Positions 21,430-31,929 of a stretch of 64,000 bases of DNA are shown one piece after another. Position numbers and translations under genes: made by a program. Positions within the stretch are counted from its first letter, which is position 1, and the number at the start of each line of letters is the position of its first letter. Below the pieces are notes generated by a model. That model did not search any database and was not told where the DNA came from. It worked only from the letters and a program-made list of their open reading frames with translations. The stretch comes from Siderastrea siderea (taxonomy: Eukaryota > Cnidaria > Anthozoa > Scleractinia > Rhizangiidae): contig OZ034967.1 in NCBI GenBank assembly GCA_964030785.1, positions 45,816,033 to 45,880,032 on the forward strand, read 5' to 3'.

Positions 21430-24400
21430 CTGAAAGATTTTATACCTAAAGAATAGAAAGAATGATTACGCGGTAATATTATTTCTTAATTCACTCATTT
21501 TTTTATCAGTTTTATTACCTTACTCCAGTTGGCAAGCCCTGTAATCTTTTTGTTCAATACTTTATGGAAACTTTTTAGTAAAACTGTAAATGGTTTGAAC
21601 CCAGGAGTCATATCATAAGTTCAGTAAATTATGATCGTCCGGGTGAATGTAGCCCTGAGAAGGACTGAGCGGAAGTCATCATCGGAGCGGAAGTCATCTT
21701 CAGTAGTGAATCGTTAGTTAGACACGAGCTCCTTCAGTTGAATTTTGGCGTTTACTTTATCTTTAAAACCAAAGGTAAGTTTGGGGATAAATTTAGTTCA
21801 AACGAAATACTAATGTTTATCTAGTTTTCATAATATTGTGAAAAATAGCAGCAACAACAAATACGAGATCTAGACAAAACCAGATCTATAGTGTCGCATA
21901 TGTTATAAAGAGAGATACTTGTTTCAAATATTAAGTTAATACCTACCCAGTCTTAAAAGTTCCGTTATAATGTTAATCTTCAAAGTTCTCGAGATCCCAG
22001 CTTCTTCTTTTCTAAGCGAGAGTAAGATGTTCTAACGGTTTTTGCTTAGCTCTTCTGTTGTCAAACGTTTAAAGCATTAAGTGATGGTCCTGGACCATGA
22101 AGAGGGCGTGTAAAACTTACTGCCTCGATTGTTTTGTGACCCACCCCTTTTCTGGAATTAGCGGGTACCTGGTCAACAAAGAATGGAACGATTCTGTTTT
22201 GGAAAACGCGAAAGGATTGCTATCTTTTTTGTCATCTTTTTTATCAATTTGAAGATATAATAAGAACCAACTTCAAACCAAATGCTTCAAATTTTACTGC
22301 TCTCAACTCTAAAACTTGGCATCTTACTTTTCGCAGTAACCTATTTATTAACAAACACTAGTTAAAGCATTAAGTAATATATAAGCAGCCATAAGAAGGG
22401 CATGCCACAATTTCTGCATTTGTTCCTTTTGTTTATTTCTGGGGTTGAGATTGTAGCTCATTAATTAACGGCTGTATCTGATGATGGTTGATTTGGCATA
22501 CTTTTGAAGAACAGAAATCTTAGATAAAAATTATATCGTCCGCTTAGTTTGAGACACAGCAAGTGAAAAATGGCAACATAATGCTAAAACGTCGTTTCCT
22601 TTAGAGCCTCAAAGATCAGGAAACCCTTTTAAAATTACTGACGAATAACAAGACACAACCAGGGAAGAACAAAGTTGTTGTTGTGTCTGGTCCCTTTGTG
22701 GAGACTGCTGGTACCAGCTGGTACGGTTAGTAGGATAAAACAAAATGGTTTCATCGTGTTAACTCATCATCATGTTTCTGTCAATAAAAAACGAACGAAT
22801 TGGTTTGCTTTGTTTGATTAACTCTTTTACCCCTAAGAGCGACCAGCATCTAAATTCGCCTTAAAATAACACTGCTCAATCAAACGCAAAGGTCATGAGA
22901 ATAAAGGAAACGATCACTAAGTAGAAAAGGTATTGACTGCAAAGAAACTCTTCTCATCAGTACCACAGTTAATGTACGGAGAACAGTGTGGGAAATATGC
23001 AAACTGATATCAGAGTTTAAGGGTTTAAAGAGCCACCCTTTTCTAGGGCTGCTGATACATGGTCAAACAAAATTTTGTACGGATGGTTGTATTTTCCGCT
23101 GATGAAATTAAATTTCGCCGTGCTTGTGTCATTGAAAGAAGAAAGTGATTTTGTTTTCAAAATCCATCTTAGACCTTTTTGATACCAAAGTCTTTATGTG
23201 CTAAGTACCTATGGACCATGAAAACGAGTGTAAAACTATTGCTGGTACCTGACCAACAAATATTAGTCCACGGTGATCCCGTTGCTGCGGGTTAAAAAGA
23301 CTTATATCATGTTTTAATCACATTTCCAAATACGTATTTCCAAATTGAAGACATAACAAGAATACAATTAAAACCTTACGCCTAAAATACTGTTTTTGTT
23401 TAAGAAAAAACACGGACCAAAACTGACAATTTTTGCTTTGTGTGTCTTAAAAGCCACCTTTTTCTTTTTTTCCAAAGTTGTATCTCTTTCATGAGCAGAA
23501 ATCCAAAATGTTTCTGAGATTTATAAAATAAATGCGTAAGCTACCAAAAGTATCTTTCCATTAAAATATGTTTTGAAAAATCTTTTTGATATTTCAAGGG
23601 TTTTGGAACACTGAGCGCCTCTGAACCATGAATAGGGCGTGTCATTCTTGTTGTTTCGACGTCTTTTCTGTCAAGGTGGCCAGAAGTGTCCGATACGTGT
23701 GTTACCTGCACTAGTTAGGGTCTTAAAAAAATGATTGGAAGTTAAGGTGATACCAAACCAAAATATCTTAAATCCTAAAAACTCCGAGGCAACTTTTCGC
23801 TGGGCGCTGATAACAATTTAAACACTGATACCATTTTTTTTTCTTTTTGACAAGAAAAAAAAAACATCTCTTTATGTCATGAAACATTAATAGGTAACAG
23901 ATCATTCATTAATCTAGAAAAGCAAAGACTTTTGGATCAGCAAAGCGAAAAAAGTTGGATTCTTACGTTTAGCTATGAATACAGTTTAAATCTATTTGTA
24001 AAGTAGCACACCAAAGCCTCCATATTGATCGAGAAAATATTAATATTGGTTTAGATTCTCACTAAATTCAATTCTTTCAAATGTGCGCGAGAAGAAACGA
24101 ATTCACGGTTGAGCTGCTTGAGTGGAACTTTTCTGATGTTCACAATTGTCAATGATGTGGTAAGAATTCCTTAGTTATAATTTTAGCTGACTCGCGGGAA
24201 TGTTATCATTATTTAGCAAGGATCGAAGTTTAGGAAACAGTCTCAAGGCCGATCCCCATCATCAATCTCTTATTAACGGAAAGGTAAGAAAACAAGTTGT
24301 CTTTGTTGCGTGGCCACTGATATCAGTGAAAGTATCTTAAAGTCTTTCAATGGGTACCAATTTTTTCTTTCGGTGTGATTTTTTCCCGGCGTATTATTAA

Positions 24401-26180
24401 TAGCGTTTTCTATTATTGTGACAGCAAGTGAAAGTTGTTTTCAATTTTCTTGCCGTTGGTGGGTAAAAAAATGTAAAGAGTTCACTAAAAGCAGGCATAA
24501 AACTGCAGATACTACAAGGAACTGAATCTATTAGCCTACTTTTTTTGTTAAATAAATTCACGATAACGTTAGGTCAACTTACGTTAGTTTATAGCAACGG
24601 GACAAAATTACCTTTGTTTAGCCTGCCTTGAATGGCATTCAAAACATGGTATTTAGTGTAGTCAGTACTTCACTGTCCACTCAATTAAACATACATCTAT
24701 TTGGAAGTTTCTCGGTTAAGCCTTACTTAGCGATTTTGTAGCCAGCAAAGAGGTCAGTGACTAAAGGTTACAGAAGGTAGAATATCTAGATAAGTAGAAA
24801 TTCCTCTCTAGCGATTAGAGGAAAAATAAATTGAACAATAAATCGTTTGAACTGTTTGAATATACGTTTTGATTTCTACTTAGGTTCTTAGAAGGATTCT
24901 TGGCTGTTGGCCGAAAATTCCCTACAAAAGTTCCATAAATATCGTGAAGGCCGTCCCAACGATTCTGGACCTCTTTTGAAGATCCGTATATTGTGAATGA
25001 CCTGAACTTTGTTTTCGGCTCTCGAGCTTGAAGATTTTGTCCAAATTTATCGCCTTAGAAAAATGACTTTCTTGTTACTATCCAAGAGCACGGAATGGTC
25101 ATTACGACACCTTACATCCGTACAAATGTAATTTTGGTGTGGGAAAAATAGTGGAAACTTCAACCCAAAATCCGTTCCGTTATCATGATAAAAGGGAATT
25201 TATTCAGCAGAATCGTTAAAGAGTTGAATTTTGCCACCATGTTGAATTAGTATTTTCCTTTGAAACGTGGAACAAAGATTGCCAAAAAACATCGAAAAAT
25301 CAAAGCCATCATTATTACCCTAACTTAGAACATGAACAATTGGGCGGAGAAAAAAAAAATAACTGGGAATATTCTCCTAATCAAGGCCATTTTGCAACCG
25401 GTTCCTCTTTTTGATAAAATCGCAACAGAGTGCAATCGTTCCATTGATAACTTACCTGCGAAAGCCATATCCTAACTATCAAAACGTCACGCGGTTGGCC
25501 ATTTTCAGGTCACTTTCTCAAGAAGCGACAAAAGGCGCCTGTAAATTAATTCCAAAAATAAAAGAAACAGTTTCTTTTTATTCGGGTTGAGGGGCGGGGG
25601 GGGGCAATGAAAGAGCGAATATATTGACACGAGTTATTATTAATCTGAAACTCAATACAGGAAACACAATTCAGTATCCAATAAATAGACACATATCAAG
25701 GTGTATACGCAAATGAAACAGAATAAACCTTCTCACTTTAACTTTTCGTACTTGAACTACAAAAAATAAAAAGACAAAAATTAGAGAAGGCAAAGACATA
25801 TCTAGATTAAACACAAATAAAACAATTAAAGTGCTAAATTTCCGCTCTACATACAAATCTAAACTAGTGCAATAAAGGAATGCAAGAAGAGGAGCAGCAC
25901 CTCTATACAAAAACCGAGGAATCCAAAGTAGACAACACGAATTCAGAACGATCAAAGGATAGGCTTATTCGTCGTCTGCAACTTCTATGGGAGAAAAATT
26001 TCTTTGAATTTCTGGCAAGCATCGCACCACCTACAGAACACTGTGAGCTACTCTCCTTCGGCTCGTTGGCCACTTTTTTTTTGTTCTTATCACATTTTGA
26101 CGTCATCTGTGGTCTATAACTCAATACACTACAGTACAATGACAGTGAGTGCAAACAGAATGCTAACAAGACAAATTTCT
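21430..26180. other. Long non-coding interval between copy 3 and the 994-aa gene
   Basis: The interval contains the divergent 5' regions of a minus-strand small gene and a plus-strand large gene. A strong donor (AAAG|GTAAGT, GT at 21775) could end a plus-strand non-coding exon. Another exon-like segment, 24223-24286 (acceptor tatttag, donor gtaaga), is open in one frame. Both are unproven; they could be 5' UTR exons of the 994-aa gene. A G-run is at about 25590-25603. Confidence 0.4.
22840..23032 (-). repeat. Dispersed repeat family R1, copy 1
   Basis: The reverse complement matches the pieces at 48363 and 51652: AAGCCCTGATAT-like start, ATATTCTCC..ACTGTTCTC core, then GATCAC and TTATTCTCAT. 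It is the most diverged of four copies. Confidence 0.65.
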
Positions 26181-26184
26181 TTTT

Positions 26185-26223
26185 AAGTTCTTAGGTACCA
26201 GTGCAAGTGGAAAAGCATTCCAG
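26185..26223 (+). other. 5' UTR and splice acceptor region of the 994-aa gene
   Basis: The pyrimidine-rich tract aatttctttttaag, ending near 26187, precedes a short leader and the ATG at 26224. The other large paralogue has an acceptor at a similar distance before its ATG, so a 5' UTR intron seems to be shared. Confidence 0.5.
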
Positions 26224-29208
26224 ATGCTGCGGTGGACAAAGCCCACCACGGCCAAAGTGCTGATTTTTCTGGCGCTTGTTCTCCTCGAACAAAGCGTTTG
26301 TTCTCCTGGAGCAAGGCGGGACCCCAAGTGGGCCAAGAAGTTGCTTGATGTAATTGAAGTTAGAGATTCTATAGTTGACCCGTTTGTTAGCCTCAACAAA
26401 GAAATGAACACAGCAAATATAGAAACGGTCATCAAAACGTTGACGAACCTTCCTTCCCAACTCACTGGATTGGACAGCCTTGACGTCATTGCCAAGGAGC
26501 ATGAATCGTCGCTAGTCAAAAAGCTTTTCGACCAACCAGAAGAGCCAATGGTAACTTCATTGTTCAGAAGTAAGGCATTGGAATCTTACTACACTAACCG
26601 TGGATTTGGCTTCATGCTAAAAACATTCCAGGGATATCATGCGTTTCGCTGCATCCAAGCCATTTACTCTGGTGCAAGGCTTCCTGGAGGCTATAATATT
26701 CCACTGCATGCCATGTGCTCCCGATTAAAGGCGGATTTAACCAACGATATCAACAAACAGGTCTTTTCGACTGCAATGATCTGCACAGACGTGAAACAGT
26801 GCTCTGGATCTACAAAACCTTTTCCCTACGGAGACACAACTGATGGTACAGACATCAAGAGTGCTTGTACAGATGACAACAAATGCAACGTCGCAAAAGC
26901 ACTGCCTTTCATGTCCGCCTTACTTTGGTACAAAATAAGCGACTTTATAGCACACAGCCTCTGCCACAAGTCACTTGGTGAGTTCACGAAACCTGTGCTA
27001 ACTGCCAAACAAGATGAGATTGCTAGAATGTCAACCTTGATGATGGCTTACACCAGTACCTTGCATTGGAATGATTTCTTCAAAAGAGCTGCACAAACAA
27101 GAGCTTACTCGAATTTAAACACAGCAATGTCTTTGGTTAACGAACGTATCGCCTCCATCGAGTTTGCCTCGTTGGCCTGCATTGAACTTAAAGCTGATGA
27201 TATGTGCACAGTTGGAGATATTTACAAGTTGTATGGATCTTTACTAAAACGACAGAAAGACGCCCTCAACCCGAAAATGGCGAAGAACCTGAGACGCTTT
27301 GCAAAAGTAAATCATCAGGAGATGTTGAAGCTAAAGACAGCTGCCCTGAAACATTTAGAATTGTTAGGAAACATACGTTCAGTTGATGAAAACTTACGCA
27401 CCTCTGTCAAAGGCATTTCGACGTATTTTAACGGTCTTGCTGTATATGATGAGGGTATAGCAGATGCCGACGTAACCTTTATTTCAGACAAGCTAAAAGA
27501 ATTCAAACAGAAATCAGATGAAATCTCGAAGAAAGTAGAAACGGACATAAAAAAGACAATGAAGGCAATGGTTGGCATACTATCGGCCCAGTTGGTTGAG
27601 GAAGCTGTTATTCTTAAACTAAAAGTTGCAGAGTTCAGCAACCCCGCAGCGGTCATCTTCGGTGGCGTTGACCCAGCTGACATTTACGAACAAATAGCAG
27701 AGGTCGCAAGAGCCACCCAGGAACTTACTCATGGAATGGCACTTAGGACGTCGCTTATCAATGTCATCAGAGACTCAGCAGAACTAGCTAGAGACTTCCT
27801 AGACAATGCAAATCAGATTTCAGGTATGCAGAGCATCGTGAAAGCCATCCAGTCAAACAAGGCGGAAGAAATTGGCTATGATGCTGACAAATTTATAAAG
27901 GCCTACAGTGATTACACTCCAAAAGTCAATCGAGCACGCTTGGCCAAAAACGATGCGCTTTGGGCTGCATTCAAAGGTTCAACCTGCGATCTACTAACTG
28001 GTGCACAAGGGGTTGGTGCTTCGGTTGGACAGGGGGTGGTTGGTGGAATGCTGTTGTGCGAGAAGTTAGAAGGTACCCTGGCAGAATTTTCCTCGCTGAG
28101 GGGAAACGTTTTTGACTTCCAGTTTGACCTGGTTGACGCTTTGGCTGCAGTGGTTCGTGGTAATGTTGCTAAAAAACTTTCCAGTTCCATAGATGTAAAC
28201 AATGATGTTCTTGAATCAAGCAAACTTATGCTAGGGTTTTTCATTACTCAGTATCGACTCCAGTCCGAAGCAGCCCTTTACTGTGACAAACTTGAGTACA
28301 GGAACCAAGGCAAGAGGCTGCATGACTGCTCACCGCAATCCGGATTTTTCAGTGAACAAAATCTAAATCAGATCATTGCCTTTGACCGACAGAAAATAAG
28401 CTACTTCGAGGAAGAGAAGACCGTTTACATTCCTACAAGACCGCAGTTTCCTGGCGACACTGGATTCATAAATCTTCCATCATTAAGAGAGGGCAACCCT
28501 GTCACATTCCGAATACCTTCAAACAGGGCATGGCTGCGAGAATACAACTGGCTTGGACGTGATGATAATTTAGCTCCATTTGTAGAAAGCTTTAAATTAT
28601 ATCTCCCTCTCAGGAAATACGGACGGAAAAAGAAAACACGGACTTCAATAAAAACAAAAATCCAGTTGACTTCCATAGCTGGCAGCCAGATAAGTGATAC
28701 GTCGGATGTAGTTTACAGCATACCTCTGGAGCACAGCAATTTTTTAACCACCTATTACCTGGGCTACACTTCCTCCCATTGCTCAAATGGAAAAGAGATC
28801 GAAAATCCTTACAGCCTGTGCAACAATCTTCCCAAATTGTGCGACACAATCACCAAAGTACCCCAAGAGAGTCTGATGCCTACGATTCTTTCCACGTGGA
28901 AACTCAGATACTCTATGGAGTCAGGAAACCGCGACGTCAAGTGGGCAGCACCCAATCCTGCAACCAATCTTCTCATTGTCGGAAAAGTGAAGCTTCGACA
29001 CCTTGCTGACCAGGCAAGCAAGCGTGATGTGAGCCAATCCAGAGATCAAACCGCTTTTGGTTGCTGCAGAGGGAACACATACCGTCCCTACTGGTACGAT
29101 AGCACGTGTGTTGCCTGCCCTCAAAAGCCTAAAATTCCTACTAATTCCAAATCTAAATTGCGCGGCTACTATTGCGAAAAGGAAAAAGAAATCGTGGCCA
29201 GTAAGTAG
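26224..29208 (+). CDS. Large secreted protein, intronless coding region, paralogue B (994 aa)
   Basis: One uninterrupted 994-codon frame ending in TAG. Residues 1-26 are a signal peptide (VLIFLALVLLEQSVC). The rest aligns along its whole length with the 988-aa paralogue at 3137-6103. Shared blocks include DPKWAKKL, a DNNKCNVAKA-type block followed by ALLWYKISDFIA, YDADKFIKAY, ALWAAFKGSTC, a Gly-rich hydrophobic segment (GQGVVGGMLLCE), DFQFDLVDALA, FITQYRLQS, YIPTRPQF and AFGCC..NTYR, with CVACP and LRGYYCEK in the tail. A KR pair lies about 16 residues before the FGCC, near the RRR of paralogue A. The body is predicted by eye to be helical, then beta-rich, then a five-cysteine tail. Secretion is well supported. 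A cephalotoxin-like assignment is tentative and the biochemical role is unknown. Confidence 0.94.
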   Translation: MLRWTKPTTAKVLIFLALVLLEQSVCSPGARRDPKWAKKLLDVIEVRDSIVDPFVSLNKEMNTANIETVIKTLTNLPSQLTGLDSLDVIAKEHESSLVKKLFDQPEEPMVTSLFRSKALESYYTNRGFGFMLKTFQGYHAFRCIQAIYSGARLPGGYNIPLHAMCSRLKADLTNDINKQVFSTAMICTDVKQCSGSTKPFPYGDTTDGTDIKSACTDDNKCNVAKALPFMSALLWYKISDFIAHSLCHKSLGEFTKPVLTAKQDEIARMSTLMMAYTSTLHWNDFFKRAAQTRAYSNLNTAMSLVNERIASIEFASLACIELKADDMCTVGDIYKLYGSLLKRQKDALNPKMAKNLRRFAKVNHQEMLKLKTAALKHLELLGNIRSVDENLRTSVKGISTYFNGLAVYDEGIADADVTFISDKLKEFKQKSDEISKKVETDIKKTMKAMVGILSAQLVEEAVILKLKVAEFSNPAAVIFGGVDPADIYEQIAEVARATQELTHGMALRTSLINVIRDSAELARDFLDNANQISGMQSIVKAIQSNKAEEIGYDADKFIKAYSDYTPKVNRARLAKNDALWAAFKGSTCDLLTGAQGVGASVGQGVVGGMLLCEKLEGTLAEFSSLRGNVFDFQFDLVDALAAVVRGNVAKKLSSSIDVNNDVLESSKLMLGFFITQYRLQSEAALYCDKLEYRNQGKRLHDCSPQSGFFSEQNLNQIIAFDRQKISYFEEEKTVYIPTRPQFPGDTGFINLPSLREGNPVTFRIPSNRAWLREYNWLGRDDNLAPFVESFKLYLPLRKYGRKKKTRTSIKTKIQLTSIAGSQISDTSDVVYSIPLEHSNFLTTYYLGYTSSHCSNGKEIENPYSLCNNLPKLCDTITKVPQESLMPTILSTWKLRYSMESGNRDVKWAAPNPATNLLIVGKVKLRHLADQASKRDVSQSRDQTAFGCCRGNTYRPYWYDSTCVACPQKPKIPTNSKSKLRGYYCEKEKEIVASK

Positions 29209-31080
29209 GGTCTTTAATCTCCACAGCAGTGGCAGCAAGTTAATTTCTAAATTAAAAATAAGACTAAGCTTATTCTGCATTGGATTGCACGAGGAAACGT
29301 CGATTTTTCCCTTTTTTTTTTTTCAAGAAAAATAATGTCTTCCACTATTGTAACAGACGGCGCCGACATATGTATAAATGACATATTGAGCAAATGTAAG
29401 AAAAAATTGATTCTTTTCTTAATATAGCTTTGGATTTAGCACGAAAGTAACCTTTGCATTTAAATGAGGACAAGAACATATATCCATGTTTTGCCTGCTA
29501 GGCTACTAAGCTAGTGACTACTTTATGAAAGCTGTTCTAAATGTAAATTCAGAGGTGAGAGTCTGAGCCAAATAAGAACGTTGGTAACAGCGGCATGCAT
29601 TCCGTAAGTAAACTAAATACCGAGAGCTATGCGAGCCTTAAATAAGTACAAGTTTCTCCTTCTGTTTTACCTTTTTTCAAGGAAATCTGGGAATTATTTC
29701 ATATGAATTATCATAAAGATCACTAAGTACAAGTAATATATTTAACTCGTTGACTAGTAATACGAGTTTGCAAAATCTGTCCTTCCTATACACGGGAAAG
29801 TGTTACTTACAGTGGCTTTCCTTTGAATGGTGAGCCTCAACGCTTGTGAAGCATTATGGCGGGACGTGTGTCAGTAAAGCACTTTACAACAGCTTGCAAT
29901 TAGATGGTCACACATACGGATTTTTCCACAGACACAAAAGACAGAACTTTCTTTAAGATCGCAATAAATGGCAGAATTAGAAACTACTGCTCTATAGTAT
30001 TCACTGTTAAAAAAGCAACTGAGCAGTACTTTCATTTCATCAAAACAAATAATAAACTCAAAAATTAAAAAAAAGATTAAATTTTTTTAATGTCATTAAT
30101 TTAAAGTCTTACGTGGATAGCATCTCTGACCCTACGGCTGTACTAGCATGAGTATGGATCAATAAACTTTACTTTGTTCCAAACCAGGTGGTGTCCGGTT
30201 TTATTGTAATTCCCAGAAAGGGCGAGGGCTTGGGTAATAGTCGAGTCGTACATCCCAGTCATCCTCTTTAATGTTTTCCCGCATAGGTCTCTGTGTCTCG
30301 CCATTCACAGGATGTCCTGTAGGTCAAGCAAGAACGACGGTGTCCTTTGGTCGAACCTAACGCTTTAGGCCCTAACTGTGACGATAATGAAATTTGTCTT
30401 TGCATTACCACTACTTGTTCAAACATTCAAGTTGTGAGAATAAAGGAAGTAATCACCAAGGATAAGATCTCTTGATATTTAGACAAATTCTCCTTACTAG
30501 TTCCATAAGAAATGTACGGAGAACAGTAAGGAGAACATGCATTTTTATATCAGGACTTAAAGGGTTAGTGTGACCTAATGTCGTGTCGGACTTGAGGACG
30601 GCGCGGATGCCTTATTGTTGTAAGCAGTGGCAAATCGTAAATCTTTCGAAAGCTTATTACGTTCAAGAAGAGTACTTGCAAAACTACAATTGCTCTAATG
30701 AGCCCACTTAAGTTGCCCCCGGTAGCGACTCGACAGATAAGACTTTTCAGCGAAAATGCGCATTTGTCACTTATTCCTATGCATCCCTCTGGCTTTTTAG
30801 TTCTGTCAACCATGAAACATTTGGCAAAAAAATACCCAAAATGTTTTCGGAAACTTTCAAGCACACGTAAAATTATGGAGAGAAAACGGTACAAGTTTTT
30901 CGCCCGCGAACTTTTATTCGGGTGCTTTCAACAGCACACCAGAACTAATTCTAGGAAGCTTCTAGACGTCTCTTGTAAGACAAAATAGATTTAAACCGAG
31001 AAATGCTTCTCTTTTTCGATCTGCAACTAGAGACACGCTAAAATGGCTAGAAGGTTAAAAACAAAACGAACACAAAAATT
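29209..31080. other. Intergenic region downstream of the 994-aa gene
   Basis: No gene recognised. ATTAAA at about 29250 and AATAAA at about 30163 are possible polyadenylation signals for the 994-aa gene. Sequence around 29885-30000 (GGTCACAC, CACAGACACAAAAG, GAGCAGTACTTTCATTT) resembles single diverged units of the 106-bp array at 37541-38170. Confidence 0.4.
30370..30570 (-). repeat. Dispersed repeat family R1, copy 2
   Basis: The reverse complement follows the same order of motifs as 48363-48575 and 51652-51840, with CTTTAAGTCCTGATAT, CTCCTTACTGTTCTCC and CTTGGTGATTAC. Confidence 0.75.
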
Positions 31081-31089
31081 GGGCTTTCG

Positions 31090-31474
31090 TTACTTTTAGG
31101 GGACTCGCGCTACATAGGGAAAAACTGTGTGTAAACCGCACGCGCTAATGACGAGAGAATAATGATGCCTTTTTAGAAATGAGGCGAGTTAAGTGAATGA
31201 AATGTGCCGCTTCCATCTTGATGAAATAATGTATCGTTCTCGCCATTATGATGACATTTTTCAGCAACCTGTAATCGACATTGCTTTCTTTTATTCTTTA
31301 TAACATACTGTAATTGTTTTAGAAATTTGGAATATTCTGTAAGTTTTTACTTTTGTGCATTTTGATGGCGTAATTAAATTCGTAGAAAACGTGTGTTTTA
31401 CTCGTCATTTAGACAGTTTAAGCGCGTGCATTTAGATAGTTTTTCCCTATATATTACAAGTCCCCTAAAAGTAA
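31090..31474. mobile_element. Short inverted-repeat element (MITE-like)
   Basis: Termini TTACTTTTAGGGGACT and AGTCCCCTAAAAGTAA are exact inverted copies; the similarity continues inward (ATAGGGAAAAACT, then CACGCGC and TGACGAG) with mismatches. No transposase frame lies between them, so it is non-autonomous. The next element begins a few bases later. Confidence 0.75.
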
Positions 31475-31477
31475 AGG

Positions 31478-31690
31478 TCCGGACACACGGTGCAACATTA
31501 CGTGCAACTTGAAATTTGCACCGTGTGTCCTCCCTTGAAATTGTTGCGCGCAAAGTTGTGTGCAACTGTTGCAGAAGTAGAATCGGCTCCTACTTATGCA
31601 ACATCACGCACCACTGTTTCACCATGTGTCCATCATCTGCAACATTGCTTGCAACAATGTTAAGCGCTTGTCCGCGCCTTAACGATGGCC
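31478..31690. mobile_element. Degenerate inverted-repeat element rich in TGCAAC motifs
   Basis: GGACACACGGTGCAAC and GCACCGTGTGTCC form an internal inverted pair, followed by several TGCAACA motifs. The style resembles the termini of the Harbinger-type element at 53371-54175, but a clear full-length boundary was not found. Confidence 0.4.
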
Positions 31691-31812
31691 AAAACATGGC
31701 ACACTGAAGTCACTCACTGAAACGGCGATTCTAAGTTTAGTCGCTAAACTGGGACAGAAATGTCATTCACTTCAAATAAAGAAACTAAAAAATTTAACTT
31801 CTTATTAACTGA

Positions 31813-31925
31813 GCACGAGGGCCGTACTGAGGAATATTGGCCCGAGGTCGTGGTAGTACGGACCGAGCGCAACGAGGTCCGTACAAAAACGACCGAGGCC
31901 AATATTCCCCAGTACGGTCCCGTGC
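31813..31925. mobile_element. Compact hairpin element
   Basis: Arms of about 50 bp start GCACGAGGGCCGTACTGAGG and end in the inverted copy CAGTACGGTCCCGTGC. They contain matching AATATTGGCC and GTACGGACC blocks and are separated by an 11-nt loop. Weaker complementarity extends outside the arms. Confidence 0.85.
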
Positions 31926-31929
31926 AAGT

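Noticed and set aside
24223..24286. Exon-like segment bounded by acceptor and donor
   Set aside because: Only splice-like borders and one open frame support it. It could be a 5' UTR exon of the 994-aa gene, so it is mentioned but not called as coding.
27315..28244. Minus-strand frames of 110-122 codons across the 994-aa gene
   Set aside because: They are antisense shadows of a strongly conserved coding region.
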